Positions 43,991 through 53,822 of a stretch of 64,000 bases of DNA are shown here, in pieces. The notes under the pieces are model-generated. The model was not told where the DNA came from and made no database searches. It saw only the letters and a program-made list of their open reading frames with translations. Source of the DNA: Catenulispora sp. GP43 (GTDB taxonomy: Bacteria; Actinomycetota; Actinomycetes; Streptomycetales; Catenulisporaceae); the NCBI RefSeq assembly GCF_041260665.1, contig NZ_JBGCCT010000007.1, forward strand, positions 1-64,000, written 5' to 3'. Position numbers and translations under genes: made by a program. Within the stretch, counting starts at the first letter, position 1, and each line of letters starts with the position of its first letter.

Positions 43991-44850
43991 GTGGCTCAAA
44001 CCCTGTACGTGGTGAAGTGCGCCGCGGGCCCAGCGCCGTTCGTGGACCAGCTGGTGAAGCCGGGACACGACCGCCGCTGGGACGTTGTCGACCGTCGTGC
44101 AATTCCCCACCCAGGGTGTCTTCGTCCCCAGATCGTCTACTGACCGGCCAGGCATCATGCTCCGGGCCGCCCGACTCCGAAGTGTCCGCGCCGACCCCGG
44201 CCCTCAAGGACACCTTCTGCGCCGCTGACGCGGTGAGCTGCGCTCATCCTTGACCGCCGCGGCCGTCGCTACAGATCCGGCAGCTGTCGAGCGGCCCGGA
44301 GAAGACCGTCGTCCCCATGGTCCCGACGGACAAGCGTCGTCGTCCCCCTGGCCAGGTCCGTGACGCAACAGGCGGGGAATTGGACGACGGTTCACAGACG
44401 TGTGGCTGGCACCGACGCCGTCAGCAATAGGCTTCCCGGACATGCCCGCCCTGGAGTCGCTGACATGGCACCCAGTGCTGGCACGGTATCGGCGTCCGGG
44501 CGAGGCGGGGAAGTCGCCGTCGGCGGACGCGGTGATCGTGGCCCCGGCGACCTACATACGATCAATACACGGGCAGCGGAGATCGCGGACGCACACGCTG
44601 GGGCTGCTTGCCGAGCTGATATCATCAGGGGTTCCGATTACGGTGTCGCAGTTCGTGAATACGTCGCCGGCGGCAAGCCGGGTATTCGGCCGGCTGGTGC
44701 AGGTGCTGCGCAAGGAGAGCGTGAAATTCCTGCTCGGCGAGGGCAGATTCGTACCGCATCTGGCTGAGACGGGCGAAGGTCGGCCGGAGACGTTCCCATG
44801 GGAGTCAGCTCTCAACGCCGTCGAGTGGGAGCCTTCACCGCCAGCTTCGT
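43991..44850 (+). pseudogene. Decayed flavoprotein (phosphopantothenoylcysteine decarboxylase-like)
   Basis: GTG 43991 opens VAQTLYVVKCAAGPAPFVDQ and continues to RRWDVVDR, then the frame is lost. Later pieces are MPALESLTWHPVLARYRRPG, SPSADAVIVAPATY and, after a further disruption around 44555-44600, TLGLLAELISSGVPITVSQF with LLGEGRFVPHLAETGEGRPE and TFPWESALNAV. The CAAGPAPFV opening and ADAVIVAPATY segment match the flavoprotein family often found next to the XRE regulator type above. Several indels make it a pseudogene. Confidence 0.75.
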
Positions 44851-45112
44851 CGCAGTCGATCTGTTCAACGGTACGACCATCTGAACATCCCATGCATCGG
44901 AATCCAAATCCTCGGCCGGGCCCCGAGGTACGCGTCGAGCAGGGTTCCACCGATTAGGCTCAAGACGACGCGAACCGACAGGATGAGATACCGGACCGGT
45001 ACGCCCGAACGCTGATACGGGTGGCGAACGATAAAGTGATACGTCGGCTCAGCTGCGGCCGCGCTATCGCGACGCCATGGCTGGAAGCGCTAACCAGTAC
45101 GGGAGGGTTTGG

Positions 45113-47986
45113 ATGGCTCAGGGGTCGGCCGAGCTCGAGGGTCGGCTTGCAGACCTGGCCGCTGCGTCTGCCAACTTCGGGTTTCTCCTGCCTCACGAAC
45201 CGTTGCTCCTGTTCTATGGCGCAGCGGCTGAAACCAGAGAGTCCATTGACCCCTCAGCCTCCTTGACGGCAGCGCACGAGTTCGGAGAAGTCTTCACAGT
45301 CACGCTTGGTCGGCTTTTCGGTGTAACCGTTTCGCAGGAGGATCCGCAGGCGTATCTACACCGCCTACACGCTTCCGGACCGGTCACCGGACGTGTGCTA
45401 GCGGCACTCGAGGAGCTCAACGCGCTTCCGTACGACCCGGTCGGATCGCAGGGCAACTCGATCGCCGCGTATTTCGTCGCACGGTGCTTCGAGCTGGCTG
45501 TGTGGCTCTTTCGGTTCCGTACCGGCGACCGTGAGCCCATTCCATACGTCCCTGCCGATTCAGCAAAGCTACACACCCTGCGGGAGCGAGTCGCGGCGGT
45601 GAAGAAAGCGTTACCGCAACTCCGGCGCGACTTCGAGTCGCGCACTCCGGGCCGGTCTCAGGCCGCGGCGGCGGTCGAGGGCCTTCTCGCAGCAGCAGGT
45701 TGGACGTTCCCGGAGTCGAACCGCGACGCGAAGGCTCACCACTCGCTCGGCACCGTTGCGAATCTGCGTTCGACCAACGAACATCGCCTCGACTACCTGC
45801 TTCTGGTCGGTGGCCAAGCTGCCGGGTTGGTTGTTTGTCTCGAGGATGGTTCCAACCCCGATGCCGCCATGCAGCAGGCTGAAGAGCGAGCCAAGAGGTT
45901 CTCCGACGCGCCATTCTTCCCAACCGGGCGCGCCCCGTTTCCGTACCGCTATATGAGCGATGGCCGGCAGCTGCACTTCCGTAACGAAAACGATCCCGAG
46001 CCGCGCTCACGGACGGTCAGCGGGTTCCATCAGCCATCCACACTGGCGCGATGGTCGCGTGAGGCTGAAGCGGATCCGAATGCGCCGACCTACTCGGCAA
46101 GGCTTGCTCACAGGCTCCCCGAGCTGGAGCAACCCGCCAAAGGATCAGCTGCGAAAGCTCTCAAAGCACCACAGGCCGCAGCGATCGGGGCGATTGAGAA
46201 AGCCATGGCTTCGGGCCGCCGCCGAGCCATGGTCCAGATGGTAATCGGCTCGGGTAAGACCTACACCGAGATCCTCACGGCCTTTCGCCAACTCGAGTAC
46301 GCCAAGGCGCATCGCATCCTGTTCGTCGTCGATCGGGCTGTCCTCGCGATGCAGTTGATCGACGGACTGCACCAGTTCCACATCCCCGGCCAGGTGCGGA
46401 GCTTTACCGAGCTGTACAGCGTCCAAAGACTCACCACGCCCGCAGCCCTGTCGCCATCGGCAAGGGTTGTCGTGACGACTGTGCACACACTTCGCAGTAT
46501 TCTTCGACAGTCTGAAACCTCGTCCTCCGAGGTCGACCACAACCCGGATCTTCCGCCCGACGCGTTCGATCTGATCATCGTGGACGACTGCCGCAGATCG
46601 TTCTACGACGCGGACCGCGCCCGTCTGGAGTATTTCGACGCGCGCCTGCTGGGCTTCACCAGCCTGCCGGACTCCTGGACAATCAGGTTCTTCGAGGGCC
46701 ATCCGGTCAGTGAGTACACGCTGAACCAGGCGGTGGCTGACGGGTCGGCACTGGATTACTCGCTCTTCCAAGCGCGCCTCGATTCCCCTGAGCGAGCGGT
46801 ACTCGTGCCGTTGGACGGCGACGCCGCACACCCTGACCGTGGAGCAGACCGGCCGGGGTCCATGGCCGGCCGCGTCGTCGAACCGCCTGCGCTCACGGCA
46901 GTTCTTCATACCTTCAGGGACAGTCTCGCCACACTCTTCCCGGGCAGGGGAGATCTTCCCGGTGCCGTCCCCAAGACGCTTGTCCTGGCACACGACGATC
47001 ACCACGCCGAACAGGTCGCCAAGGCGATTCGCGCCGTTTTCGCCGCGGGTCCGGGTTTCGTTCGGCATATCGACGGCACAGCGGCCGAGCCGCTCCGGCG
47101 ATTGAGAGAGTTTACGACGGCACCAGAGTTCCGGATCGCCGTCATAAGGACCTCGATGGCCACTGGATTCGACGTACCAGCGCTCGAATGCATGCTGATT
47201 CTGAGCGATGTGCGGTCAGCAGCCGAGTACGTGCAGCTCCTGGGTCGGGGAACGCGGCCGATCTCGGCCGCCGCACTGCGCGCGGTCAGCCCGGGAGCGA
47301 TCGCCAAAACACACTTCGTGGTGATCGACGCAGTCGGAGCCTCGCGGCACGAACCCCGGGGTCGCGTCAATGTGGTGGATCCCCCCGGTGCGGCGAGCAC
47401 GACCGCGCTGTCACACCTGCTCGACATCGCCGCGCAGGAAAGCCTGACGCAGGACGATCGTACCGAGCTCGGCCTACGGCTTGCCCGCCTCGTTCCGCTG
47501 CTGACCGATGGCGACGACGCCGCTTTTCGGAGCCTGGCCGGCATCCGGCTGGAGGATCTGGTCCAACAGCTCGTGGAGATCCCCGAGCCAGGCAATCCAA
47601 CAGTTGAGCGCCGGAAAGCACCAGGTTTGGCTGATGCGCTGTCCCGACTGCCCGCCCTACGGGAAACACTGCTCGATCTCCAGGACCGCATGGCCGGGCC
47701 GGATTTACAGTCCTCTGCCCACAGCACCCCGACAGCGAGGCCCTCTGAGGCATCCGCAGATCGCCTTGCAGGCGCTCTGGAGAACCGGCTGGGCAGGCTC
47801 ACCGCGGCCCAGACATGGTGGATCGGGCACATCGCCGACTCGGCGGTGGCCAGCGCCCAGTTCGATCCGACAGACCTGGAGGGTCTGCCTTTCTCCGGCC
47901 GCGGGGGCACCGACGGCTTCCTGCGGGAATTCGGGAACGAAGGCGCCCTGGACCTTCTGCGTGAGCTTGACCAGGAACTCGGGTGA
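45113..47986 (+). CDS. hsdR: Type I restriction HsdR-like subunit with degenerate catalytic motifs
   Basis: This encodes 957 residues. ATG 45113 is chosen for its SD GGGAGGG (45101-45107); ATG 45077 is an alternative. The layout follows HsdR: N-terminal nuclease-fold region with HRLDYLLLVGG (Asp227), RecA-like domain 1 with MVIGSGKTY (about 376-384) and VVDRAVLAMQL, and domain 2 with TGFDVPALECMLI and QLLGRGTRPI, the motif V/VI pattern. Departures from canon are striking. The nuclease ExK motif reads Glu244-Asp-Gly246 (CLEDG, no Lys), the DEAH-type box reads VDDCRRS (about 490-496; Asp for Glu and Arg for His), and TATP is TSLP. The frame is intact, so it is a diverged, probably nuclease-dead motor subunit. 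It overlaps hsdS by ATGA-type coupling. Confidence 0.82.
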   Translation: MAQGSAELEGRLADLAAASANFGFLLPHEPLLLFYGAAAETRESIDPSASLTAAHEFGEVFTVTLGRLFGVTVSQEDPQAYLHRLHASGPVTGRVLAALEELNALPYDPVGSQGNSIAAYFVARCFELAVWLFRFRTGDREPIPYVPADSAKLHTLRERVAAVKKALPQLRRDFESRTPGRSQAAAAVEGLLAAAGWTFPESNRDAKAHHSLGTVANLRSTNEHRLDYLLLVGGQAAGLVVCLEDGSNPDAAMQQAEERAKRFSDAPFFPTGRAPFPYRYMSDGRQLHFRNENDPEPRSRTVSGFHQPSTLARWSREAEADPNAPTYSARLAHRLPELEQPAKGSAAKALKAPQAAAIGAIEKAMASGRRRAMVQMVIGSGKTYTEILTAFRQLEYAKAHRILFVVDRAVLAMQLIDGLHQFHIPGQVRSFTELYSVQRLTTPAALSPSARVVVTTVHTLRSILRQSETSSSEVDHNPDLPPDAFDLIIVDDCRRSFYDADRARLEYFDARLLGFTSLPDSWTIRFFEGHPVSEYTLNQAVADGSALDYSLFQARLDSPERAVLVPLDGDAAHPDRGADRPGSMAGRVVEPPALTAVLHTFRDSLATLFPGRGDLPGAVPKTLVLAHDDHHAEQVAKAIRAVFAAGPGFVRHIDGTAAEPLRRLREFTTAPEFRIAVIRTSMATGFDVPALECMLILSDVRSAAEYVQLLGRGTRPISAAALRAVSPGAIAKTHFVVIDAVGASRHEPRGRVNVVDPPGAASTTALSHLLDIAAQESLTQDDRTELGLRLARLVPLLTDGDDAAFRSLAGIRLEDLVQQLVEIPEPGNPTVERRKAPGLADALSRLPALRETLLDLQDRMAGPDLQSSAHSTPTARPSEASADRLAGALENRLGRLTAAQTWWIGHIADSAVASAQFDPTDLEGLPFSGRGGTDGFLREFGNEGALDLLRELDQELG

Positions 47987-49332
47987 GCACCGGGCTTCCG
48001 CCAGGTTGGCAGACCGTCCGACTGGCCGAGGTGCTGGCCGAGCCGTTGGCCGGCGGTCGCCCTGTGCACAGCGGCAAGGGTGGCGTCCCCGTGCTCCGGC
48101 CGACAGCTCTTCGGACAGGCGCGGTGGATTTCGACGACGTCAGGAGCACACGGTCGGCGCCCGAAGCGGACACGGACACTAGTGGGCTCATCCACCCCGG
48201 CGACCTCCTGATCAGCCGGGTGAGCGGCACGCTTTCCCAGGTCGGCGAAGGTGCGTTGGCCGCGAAGCACAGCAGGCCCGTGGCCTTTCCAGACTTCATG
48301 ACGCGAGTCCGAGCACTTTCTTCCGCAGTCGATCTCCAGTACCTCGTGGGCCTGTGGAACTCACCGATCGTCCGCACGCAGCTCGAGGACCGCGCCCGGC
48401 TGATCGCCGGTCGTACGTACCAACTCACCCAAGCTGACCTGGAAGAGATCCGACTCCCCCTTCCGTCCACGGCCGAGCAACGCCGGATCCTGACTCTGCT
48501 GGCCGCGTGCCACGCCCACATCGACAAGGCCGTCATCCGCACCCGGGCCGCCGTCGGTCAGGCCACCGAGCTCAGCGGTCTGATCATGGCAAGAGCCGGA
48601 GTGATCACCGGCAGGGCTCTCCTGCCCGCAGACCTTCCTCCCGACATCGTGGACGACGGGTTCCTGCCGTCACTCCCAGAGGGCTGGCGATGGACACGGC
48701 TGGGAAGCATCGCGGATGTCGCCCGAGGTGTCGCGGTGGGGAACGCGAGGAAATCGGATGGCGCCGATGTGGAGGTTCCTTTTCTCCGCGTATCGAACGT
48801 GCAGAGAGGCAGGTTGGCACTGGATGACGTCACCACGACCCGACTGCCGCGGGAGCGGGCGTCCGCATTCCGGCTTCGACCCGCCGACGTCCTGCTGACC
48901 GCGACCGGGGACCGCACGAACCTGGGCCGGGGATGGATCTGGGAAGGGCAGCTGGCCGACTGCGTCCATCAGAATCATGTCTTCCGGATCCGGATCCGCG
49001 ACCAACGGCTTCACCCGAAGCTGCTCGCCTGGCACGCCAACAGCTTCGGCCAGGGCTGGTGCGAGCGCAACGCGCGACAGAGCACCGGCCCCGCCTCCAT
49101 CAGCCTTGGCACCATCCGGCTGATGCCGGTACCGGTCGGTCCTCCCGCGGAGCAGGACCGGGCGGTCCGCCTCGTCGAGGAGCGGACGGCACGGATCGAC
49201 AGTGCCGTCATGTCGGCCGAGCGGGCCCTGACGATGGCTGACCAGCTGCGCCGCACTGTACAGCGCAGAGCTTTCACCGGTGGTCTGGCGAACTACGGTG
49301 GAGCGTTCGAGCACGAGGAGATGCTTCCGTGA
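47983..49332 (+). CDS. hsdS: Type I specificity subunit HsdS
   Basis: This encodes 449 residues from a GTG overlapping the hsdR stop. There are two target-recognition domains. TRD1 starts LPPGWQTVRLAEVL with GDLLISRVSGTLSQ and YQLTQADLEEIRLPLP before the first conserved spacer helix (TAEQRRILTLLAACHAHIDK). TRD2 starts LPEGWRWTRLGSIADV with VPFLRVSNVQRGRL and ends in a second helix (EQDRAVRLVEERTARIDSAV). This is the standard bipartite recognition layout, so the protein should still bind a split DNA site. It sits between hsdR and hsdM, all overlapping, consistent with one complex. Confidence 0.9.
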   Translation: MSTGLPPGWQTVRLAEVLAEPLAGGRPVHSGKGGVPVLRPTALRTGAVDFDDVRSTRSAPEADTDTSGLIHPGDLLISRVSGTLSQVGEGALAAKHSRPVAFPDFMTRVRALSSAVDLQYLVGLWNSPIVRTQLEDRARLIAGRTYQLTQADLEEIRLPLPSTAEQRRILTLLAACHAHIDKAVIRTRAAVGQATELSGLIMARAGVITGRALLPADLPPDIVDDGFLPSLPEGWRWTRLGSIADVARGVAVGNARKSDGADVEVPFLRVSNVQRGRLALDDVTTTRLPRERASAFRLRPADVLLTATGDRTNLGRGWIWEGQLADCVHQNHVFRIRIRDQRLHPKLLAWHANSFGQGWCERNARQSTGPASISLGTIRLMPVPVGPPAEQDRAVRLVEERTARIDSAVMSAERALTMADQLRRTVQRRAFTGGLANYGGAFEHEEMLP

Positions 49333-50819
49333 CCCCATCAACCCCGCCACCGGCTGCCCGGGATCGTGACCCCGTCAAGTCCCTCTGGTCATTCGGAAAC
49401 CTCCTGCGCGACGACGGGGTCTCTGCGCTGGAGTACATCGAACAGCTGACATACCTGATCTGCGTCAAGATCGCTCATGAACAGCGTCACCGCATCCTCA
49501 ATCCTCAGCGCTTGCCGGGCTCTCAGGCTTGGGATCAGCTACGCGCGACCTCTCCTTATGAACAAGGGAGCTTCTACGAGAAGATTCTGTGGGACTTCGG
49601 AAATCGCCCGGACGCCATCGGCCGGATCTTCCGGAAGGCGCAGAACCGGGTATCCGACCCGCTCAAGCTCAGTCGGCTGATCGACCTGGTCGATCAGCAC
49701 TATTGGACCGGTGTTCCGGGCTTGCCGCCCGGTGCGGTGTTCGAGGCCTTGCTCGGGCGGGTCGCCGACGACGCCAAGACCGGAGCGGGGCAGTACTACA
49801 CGCCGCGGCCGCTGATCGACGCCGTCGTCCGTTGTGTCCGGCCGACCGTGGACGACACGATCATCGATCCGGCCTGCGGCACCGGCGGTTTTCTGATCAC
49901 GGCGTTCGACTACCTCATCGAACACTTCCCGCGAGGTGCCGACCGAGCACGGCGTGCACAGACTGACGAGGACATCGTCTCCGGGAACGAGTTGGTCGAG
50001 ACAACGGCACGCCTCGCAATGGCGAATCTGTTCCTGCACGGGGTGGCTCAGCCGCGCGTCGTCGTCGGTGACGCCCTGCTGTCCAGACCGGAACGGCACG
50101 CCACACTGGTGCTGACCGCGCCGCCGTTCGGCAGAGGCTCCGTGATCGCCGACTACGGGTACAGTCGTTACGACTTGTGGGCGGCGACCGCGAACAAGCA
50201 GCTGAACTTCTTGCAGCATGTCTTCACACTGCTGGACATCGGGGGGCGGGCGGCCGTCGTGGTCACCGACAACGTCCTGTTCGAAGGCGGTGCGGGAGCG
50301 GAGATCCGGAAACGGCTGCTGCATCACTGTGACGTACATACCCTGCTACGGCTTCCCACCGGCGTCTTCTCCGCCAAAGGCGTCAGAGCCAACGTCCTGT
50401 TCTTCGACAAACCCGCGCCACGGACTGACGGAAGGCCATCCACACGGCGCCTTTGGGTGTACGACATGCGTTCTCGTCAGCCATCGGTGACGAAGACCGC
50501 CCCGTTGGCCGAAACCGATTATCTGGACTTCGTAGCCGCTTACCGGCCTGGGCGGTCACGGGAGGAACGGGACGAGACGAGCTGGTTCAGGCCGTTCGAC
50601 GTCGATGAACTGCTCAGCAGGGACGGGTGCGAGCTCGATCTGCGAGTCGCACCACGCCAGACCGAGCCCGCCACTGAACCCGACGTGGACTTGTACCGCA
50701 TAGCTGAGGACATCACCGGGGAACTACGCTCGGCGCTCGCAGAATTCACAGCCCTCGCCGACGCGCTTCGCGTTCTCGGCCGGCCGTCCGGACAGTCGGG
50801 TCAGGACCCGACGCGGTGA
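49329..50819 (+). CDS. hsdM: Type I methyltransferase HsdM-like subunit lacking the catalytic Asn
   Basis: This encodes 496 residues; the GTG start overlaps hsdS (GTGA). The N-terminal helical domain (LLRDDGVSALEYIEQLTYLI) and the SAM-binding motif I IIDPACGTGGFLITAFDYL (about 178-196) are canonical, as are TGAGQYYTPRPLIDAVV and GNELVETTARLAMANLFLHG. Motif IV, normally NPPF/Y, reads LTAPPFGRGS with Ala264 (codon GCG) in place of the Asn that positions the target amine. All later HsdM regions are present. It should bind SAM and HsdS but not methylate adenine. The gene is otherwise undamaged and ends 39 bases before ptuA. Confidence 0.85.
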   Translation: MTPSTPPPAARDRDPVKSLWSFGNLLRDDGVSALEYIEQLTYLICVKIAHEQRHRILNPQRLPGSQAWDQLRATSPYEQGSFYEKILWDFGNRPDAIGRIFRKAQNRVSDPLKLSRLIDLVDQHYWTGVPGLPPGAVFEALLGRVADDAKTGAGQYYTPRPLIDAVVRCVRPTVDDTIIDPACGTGGFLITAFDYLIEHFPRGADRARRAQTDEDIVSGNELVETTARLAMANLFLHGVAQPRVVVGDALLSRPERHATLVLTAPPFGRGSVIADYGYSRYDLWAATANKQLNFLQHVFTLLDIGGRAAVVVTDNVLFEGGAGAEIRKRLLHHCDVHTLLRLPTGVFSAKGVRANVLFFDKPAPRTDGRPSTRRLWVYDMRSRQPSVTKTAPLAETDYLDFVAAYRPGRSREERDETSWFRPFDVDELLSRDGCELDLRVAPRQTEPATEPDVDLYRIAEDITGELRSALAEFTALADALRVLGRPSGQSGQDPTR

Positions 50820-50858
50820 GCACCGCCATGGTGGGGAGACGATCGTGAGGGGAATCAG

Positions 50859-52487
50859 GTGCGGCTACTCGAACTGAGGCTGCCGGCGTACCGAGGGCTG
50901 CGAGACTTCCACCTGGATCTCACTACCGCGGTCGACCATGGCCATGCCATCGCCACCTTGATCGGGCCCAACGGGGGCGGCAAGTCCAGAATCCTGCACG
51001 CACTCGTCGAGATCTTCGGAGCGCTGTACCAACCGAAGGGCGGCGCGGCGTTCGCCTTCGAGATCAGCTATGCCATCGGAGACGACACGGTCCAGGTCAG
51101 GCAGGAGCCAGCCGAGAGCTCGCCGACGGTGACCGTGAGCGCCGTCGGCGACAAAGCCGAGTCTGTGCCCCGTTCAGAGTGGACCGACTATTTGCCCGAC
51201 CATGTGTTCGGCTATCAGGCACACCTTCAGGCACCGTGGACCGCGGAGTTCGAACGCCACCGCCTTCTCGCTGCACGCTGTCTCACCGGATGGCAGCGGG
51301 AGTGGCGGGCAGGCTTCAACGAATGGCTGATCACGCACTCCCTCGAGGATTCTTGGACCGAAGAGCTCACGGTGCCCATCAGCTGTTCTCTCTACACTCG
51401 CGTCTTCCTCTGCACGCCCTCCCATCTGGCGCTGCTGTTGCTCGCGCAGATTTCGGACTGGTCTGATGCTTTCGGTACCTACCTGCACAGGCATTCCGGT
51501 ATCGAGGGCGTGGCCTCTGCCGTTCTCCGAGTCAAGGCTCCTCGCTCAGTACGACGGAATTGGTACGAGCTTCCATACTGGGGACTGGGTGGTCCGGTCC
51601 GCACGTTCTTCGCGGCGGTGGCCGAGTCCGGACGTTTCGGGCTCGTCCCCGAAGCCGACCCGTTGACTGGCGTGGGCAGCCCTGTTGACGGCTTCGGGAT
51701 CGAACTCGGCGGCGCCGAGGACATCATGGCCCTGCGCAATCTCTTCGATCGGGACCTGTCGATGTTCGCGCTGCTGACCACACTGCTCGACGCCGGCTAC
51801 CTCACGGTCGACGTCAAGTTGGAGAGCGTGGACGGCACAACACTCAGCTTGAACGATCTGAGCTCGGGCGAGCAGCAGCGCTTGACGATCCTGGGTTTGC
51901 TCCGCCTGCAACGCGCGGAGCAGTCACTCTTCCTTCTCGACGAACCCGACTCCCACTTCCATCCCGAGTGGAGCCGGCTCTGGTACAGCTCGGTACTAGC
52001 TGTCCTCGGAGAGGATAGGGACTCACAGTTCATCGCGGCGACGCACGAACCTCTCCTAGTCGCGAACATGACGCGGGAGCAAGTGCGGGTAGTCGCCTTT
52101 GTGGAAGGAAGAGCGGCCGCGATGGTCCCGACCGCCACTCCACGGGGACAAGGCGCCGGCGGACTGCTGACAACGGACCTCTTCGGGCTGCCGAGCCAGC
52201 TCGACGAGTACACGCAGGCCCTGATCGACCGGCAGTATGACCTGCTCGCCGAGGCAGAGGACGATGCCGGCAAACAGGTCGAGCTTGGACAAGTCACTGC
52301 GGCCTTGGACTCCCTCGGCTTCTCCACCGCGAATCGGGACCCGCTGGTCTCGGCCTTCCTCGCCGAACTCCACCGTCGGCGCCGTGCGCTCATCGCGTCA
52401 GCTGAGAGCACCGATCCGCCGTCTCCGCAGGAATTGGCGGCCCTGGTATCGCAGTTGTTCGACGAACGTCTCTCCTCGGCAGTGTGA
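50859..52487 (+). CDS. ptuA: Septu-type ATPase PtuA
   Basis: This encodes 542 residues from a GTG with SD GAGGGG. It is an ABC/OLD-like ATPase: Walker A LIGPNGGGKSRILHAL (about 33-48), signature LNDLSSGEQQRLTILGLL (about 330-347), Walker B LFLLDEPDSHFHPEW (about 358-372) and H-loop QFIAATHEPLLVANM (about 390-404). All visible ATPase residues are intact. Together with the HNH gene 4 bases downstream, it forms the PtuA-PtuB pair of Septu defence. It follows hsdM in the same direction and with close spacing, so it is likely co-expressed with the HsdRSM-like genes. Confidence 0.85.
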   Translation: MRLLELRLPAYRGLRDFHLDLTTAVDHGHAIATLIGPNGGGKSRILHALVEIFGALYQPKGGAAFAFEISYAIGDDTVQVRQEPAESSPTVTVSAVGDKAESVPRSEWTDYLPDHVFGYQAHLQAPWTAEFERHRLLAARCLTGWQREWRAGFNEWLITHSLEDSWTEELTVPISCSLYTRVFLCTPSHLALLLLAQISDWSDAFGTYLHRHSGIEGVASAVLRVKAPRSVRRNWYELPYWGLGGPVRTFFAAVAESGRFGLVPEADPLTGVGSPVDGFGIELGGAEDIMALRNLFDRDLSMFALLTTLLDAGYLTVDVKLESVDGTTLSLNDLSSGEQQRLTILGLLRLQRAEQSLFLLDEPDSHFHPEWSRLWYSSVLAVLGEDRDSQFIAATHEPLLVANMTREQVRVVAFVEGRAAAMVPTATPRGQGAGGLLTTDLFGLPSQLDEYTQALIDRQYDLLAEAEDDAGKQVELGQVTAALDSLGFSTANRDPLVSAFLAELHRRRRALIASAESTDPPSPQELAALVSQLFDERLSSAV

Positions 52488-52491
52488 ATCG

Positions 52492-53625
52492 ATGCGGTAT
52501 GTGGACACGAGCGGGTTGAGCGCTCCACCGGCGTGGATCGAGAAGGCACACAAGGTGAAAGAGAAGATTCAAGCCTGCATCGCTGATGGCACGGCCTTCG
52601 AGTTCCGTTCGTTGTGGACAGAAGACGAAATGCGCGGCCCTCTGGTCCAGCTGCTCGGGCCCAAGTGCTGGTACTGCGAGACGCTGATCCAGCGCACGGA
52701 TGTCCAGATCGATCACTTCCGGCCGAAGTCGGAGGTATCCGGCGAGCCCGGCCACCCCGGCTATTGGTGGCTCGCCTACGAGGTCACGAACTACCGGGTG
52801 ATCTGCAAGCACTGTAACAGCGGCGGTGCCAGGTACAACGACGTGCCAGAGGGTCTTGCCAAGAGCAGCCGGTTCCCGCTTCTCGCGGGGACGCGCGCGA
52901 CAAAGCCCGGAGACGACCTCACGGTGGAGCAGCCGGTGCTCCTGGACCCGGTCCGGTCCGGTGACCCCGACCTACTCGGATTCGACGCCGCAGGATTCGC
53001 GCGCCGGCGAAGCGGCGCGTCCTACTCGCAAGCCGAGAAGGAGCGTGGCCTGTGCCGCGCCGATGAGACCATCCGGATCCTCGCACTCAACGCGACCCAG
53101 ATCACGGAGCAGCGTCGCGAGCTCATGTTGGAGATCGGGCAGCTTTCGCGACTGCGGGGAACTCCCGTTGCCGCGGATCTCATCGCAAGGAAGGTCGGGC
53201 CCCAAGCACAGTGGAGCGCGGCCGCGTCCGCTGCCCTGGCGATCCACCGCGCTGGAGCCTCGACGCCGCACCGGACTGGTCCACCCGCGACCGCGGCGGC
53301 GCTCGGGCAGACGGACATCCACCCCCGATCGAACGTCGACCTGGTAGACCTTCTCATCCACCTGGACGCGGACGAACTCGCGACCGGCATCGCGCTGACC
53401 GGCCGCCGTGCTGGCCGCGAGTATCACGCGGAGCTGCGAAAGGACGGACGGATCAGCGTCGTGGGCCGCGCCTGGGGCACGCCGCAATCCGCGGCCCGCG
53501 CGGCCACCGGCCGGGACGATGTCGACGGCTGGGACTTCTGGCGGCTGACCGTGGGCGGCACAGATCTCTCGCTCGCAGAATTCCGCGCCGCGCATGCTGT
53601 TCGAGGAAGGACTACCAGTCCCTGA
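52492..53625 (+). CDS. ptuB: Septu-type HNH nuclease PtuB
   Basis: This encodes 377 residues from ATG 52492, 4 bases after ptuA. The HNH region is complete: CWYCETLIQRTD (first Cys pair), VQIDHFRPKSEVSG with the catalytic His, HPGYWWLAYEVTNYRVICKH with the Asn, and CKHCNS (second Cys pair), followed by SSRFPLLAG. This is the PtuB-type (TIGR02646-like) nuclease domain. A ~200-residue C-terminal region of unknown function makes it longer than the ~200-250 residues I recall for minimal PtuB. PtuA controls its nuclease activity during infection in known Septu systems. Confidence 0.82.
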   Translation: MRYVDTSGLSAPPAWIEKAHKVKEKIQACIADGTAFEFRSLWTEDEMRGPLVQLLGPKCWYCETLIQRTDVQIDHFRPKSEVSGEPGHPGYWWLAYEVTNYRVICKHCNSGGARYNDVPEGLAKSSRFPLLAGTRATKPGDDLTVEQPVLLDPVRSGDPDLLGFDAAGFARRRSGASYSQAEKERGLCRADETIRILALNATQITEQRRELMLEIGQLSRLRGTPVAADLIARKVGPQAQWSAAASAALAIHRAGASTPHRTGPPATAAALGQTDIHPRSNVDLVDLLIHLDADELATGIALTGRRAGREYHAELRKDGRISVVGRAWGTPQSAARAATGRDDVDGWDFWRLTVGGTDLSLAEFRAAHAVRGRTTSP

Positions 53626-53822
53626 TGGACGTCGATGGGGACAGTTAGTGCCAGATCGGTTGGTCCGACGGAGATCAAGTAGCCCGTGGAGCCCGCGGCT
53701 CGGGTTCGGCCTGGTGGCCGCGCCTCGTACTCCGGGATGGCTCCCCGACGCCATCCGGAGTACGTTGCGGGCGTCATGCGGGAGGATGGTGTGTCCTGGC
53801 CGCGCTGGCGTTCCAGTTGCGG

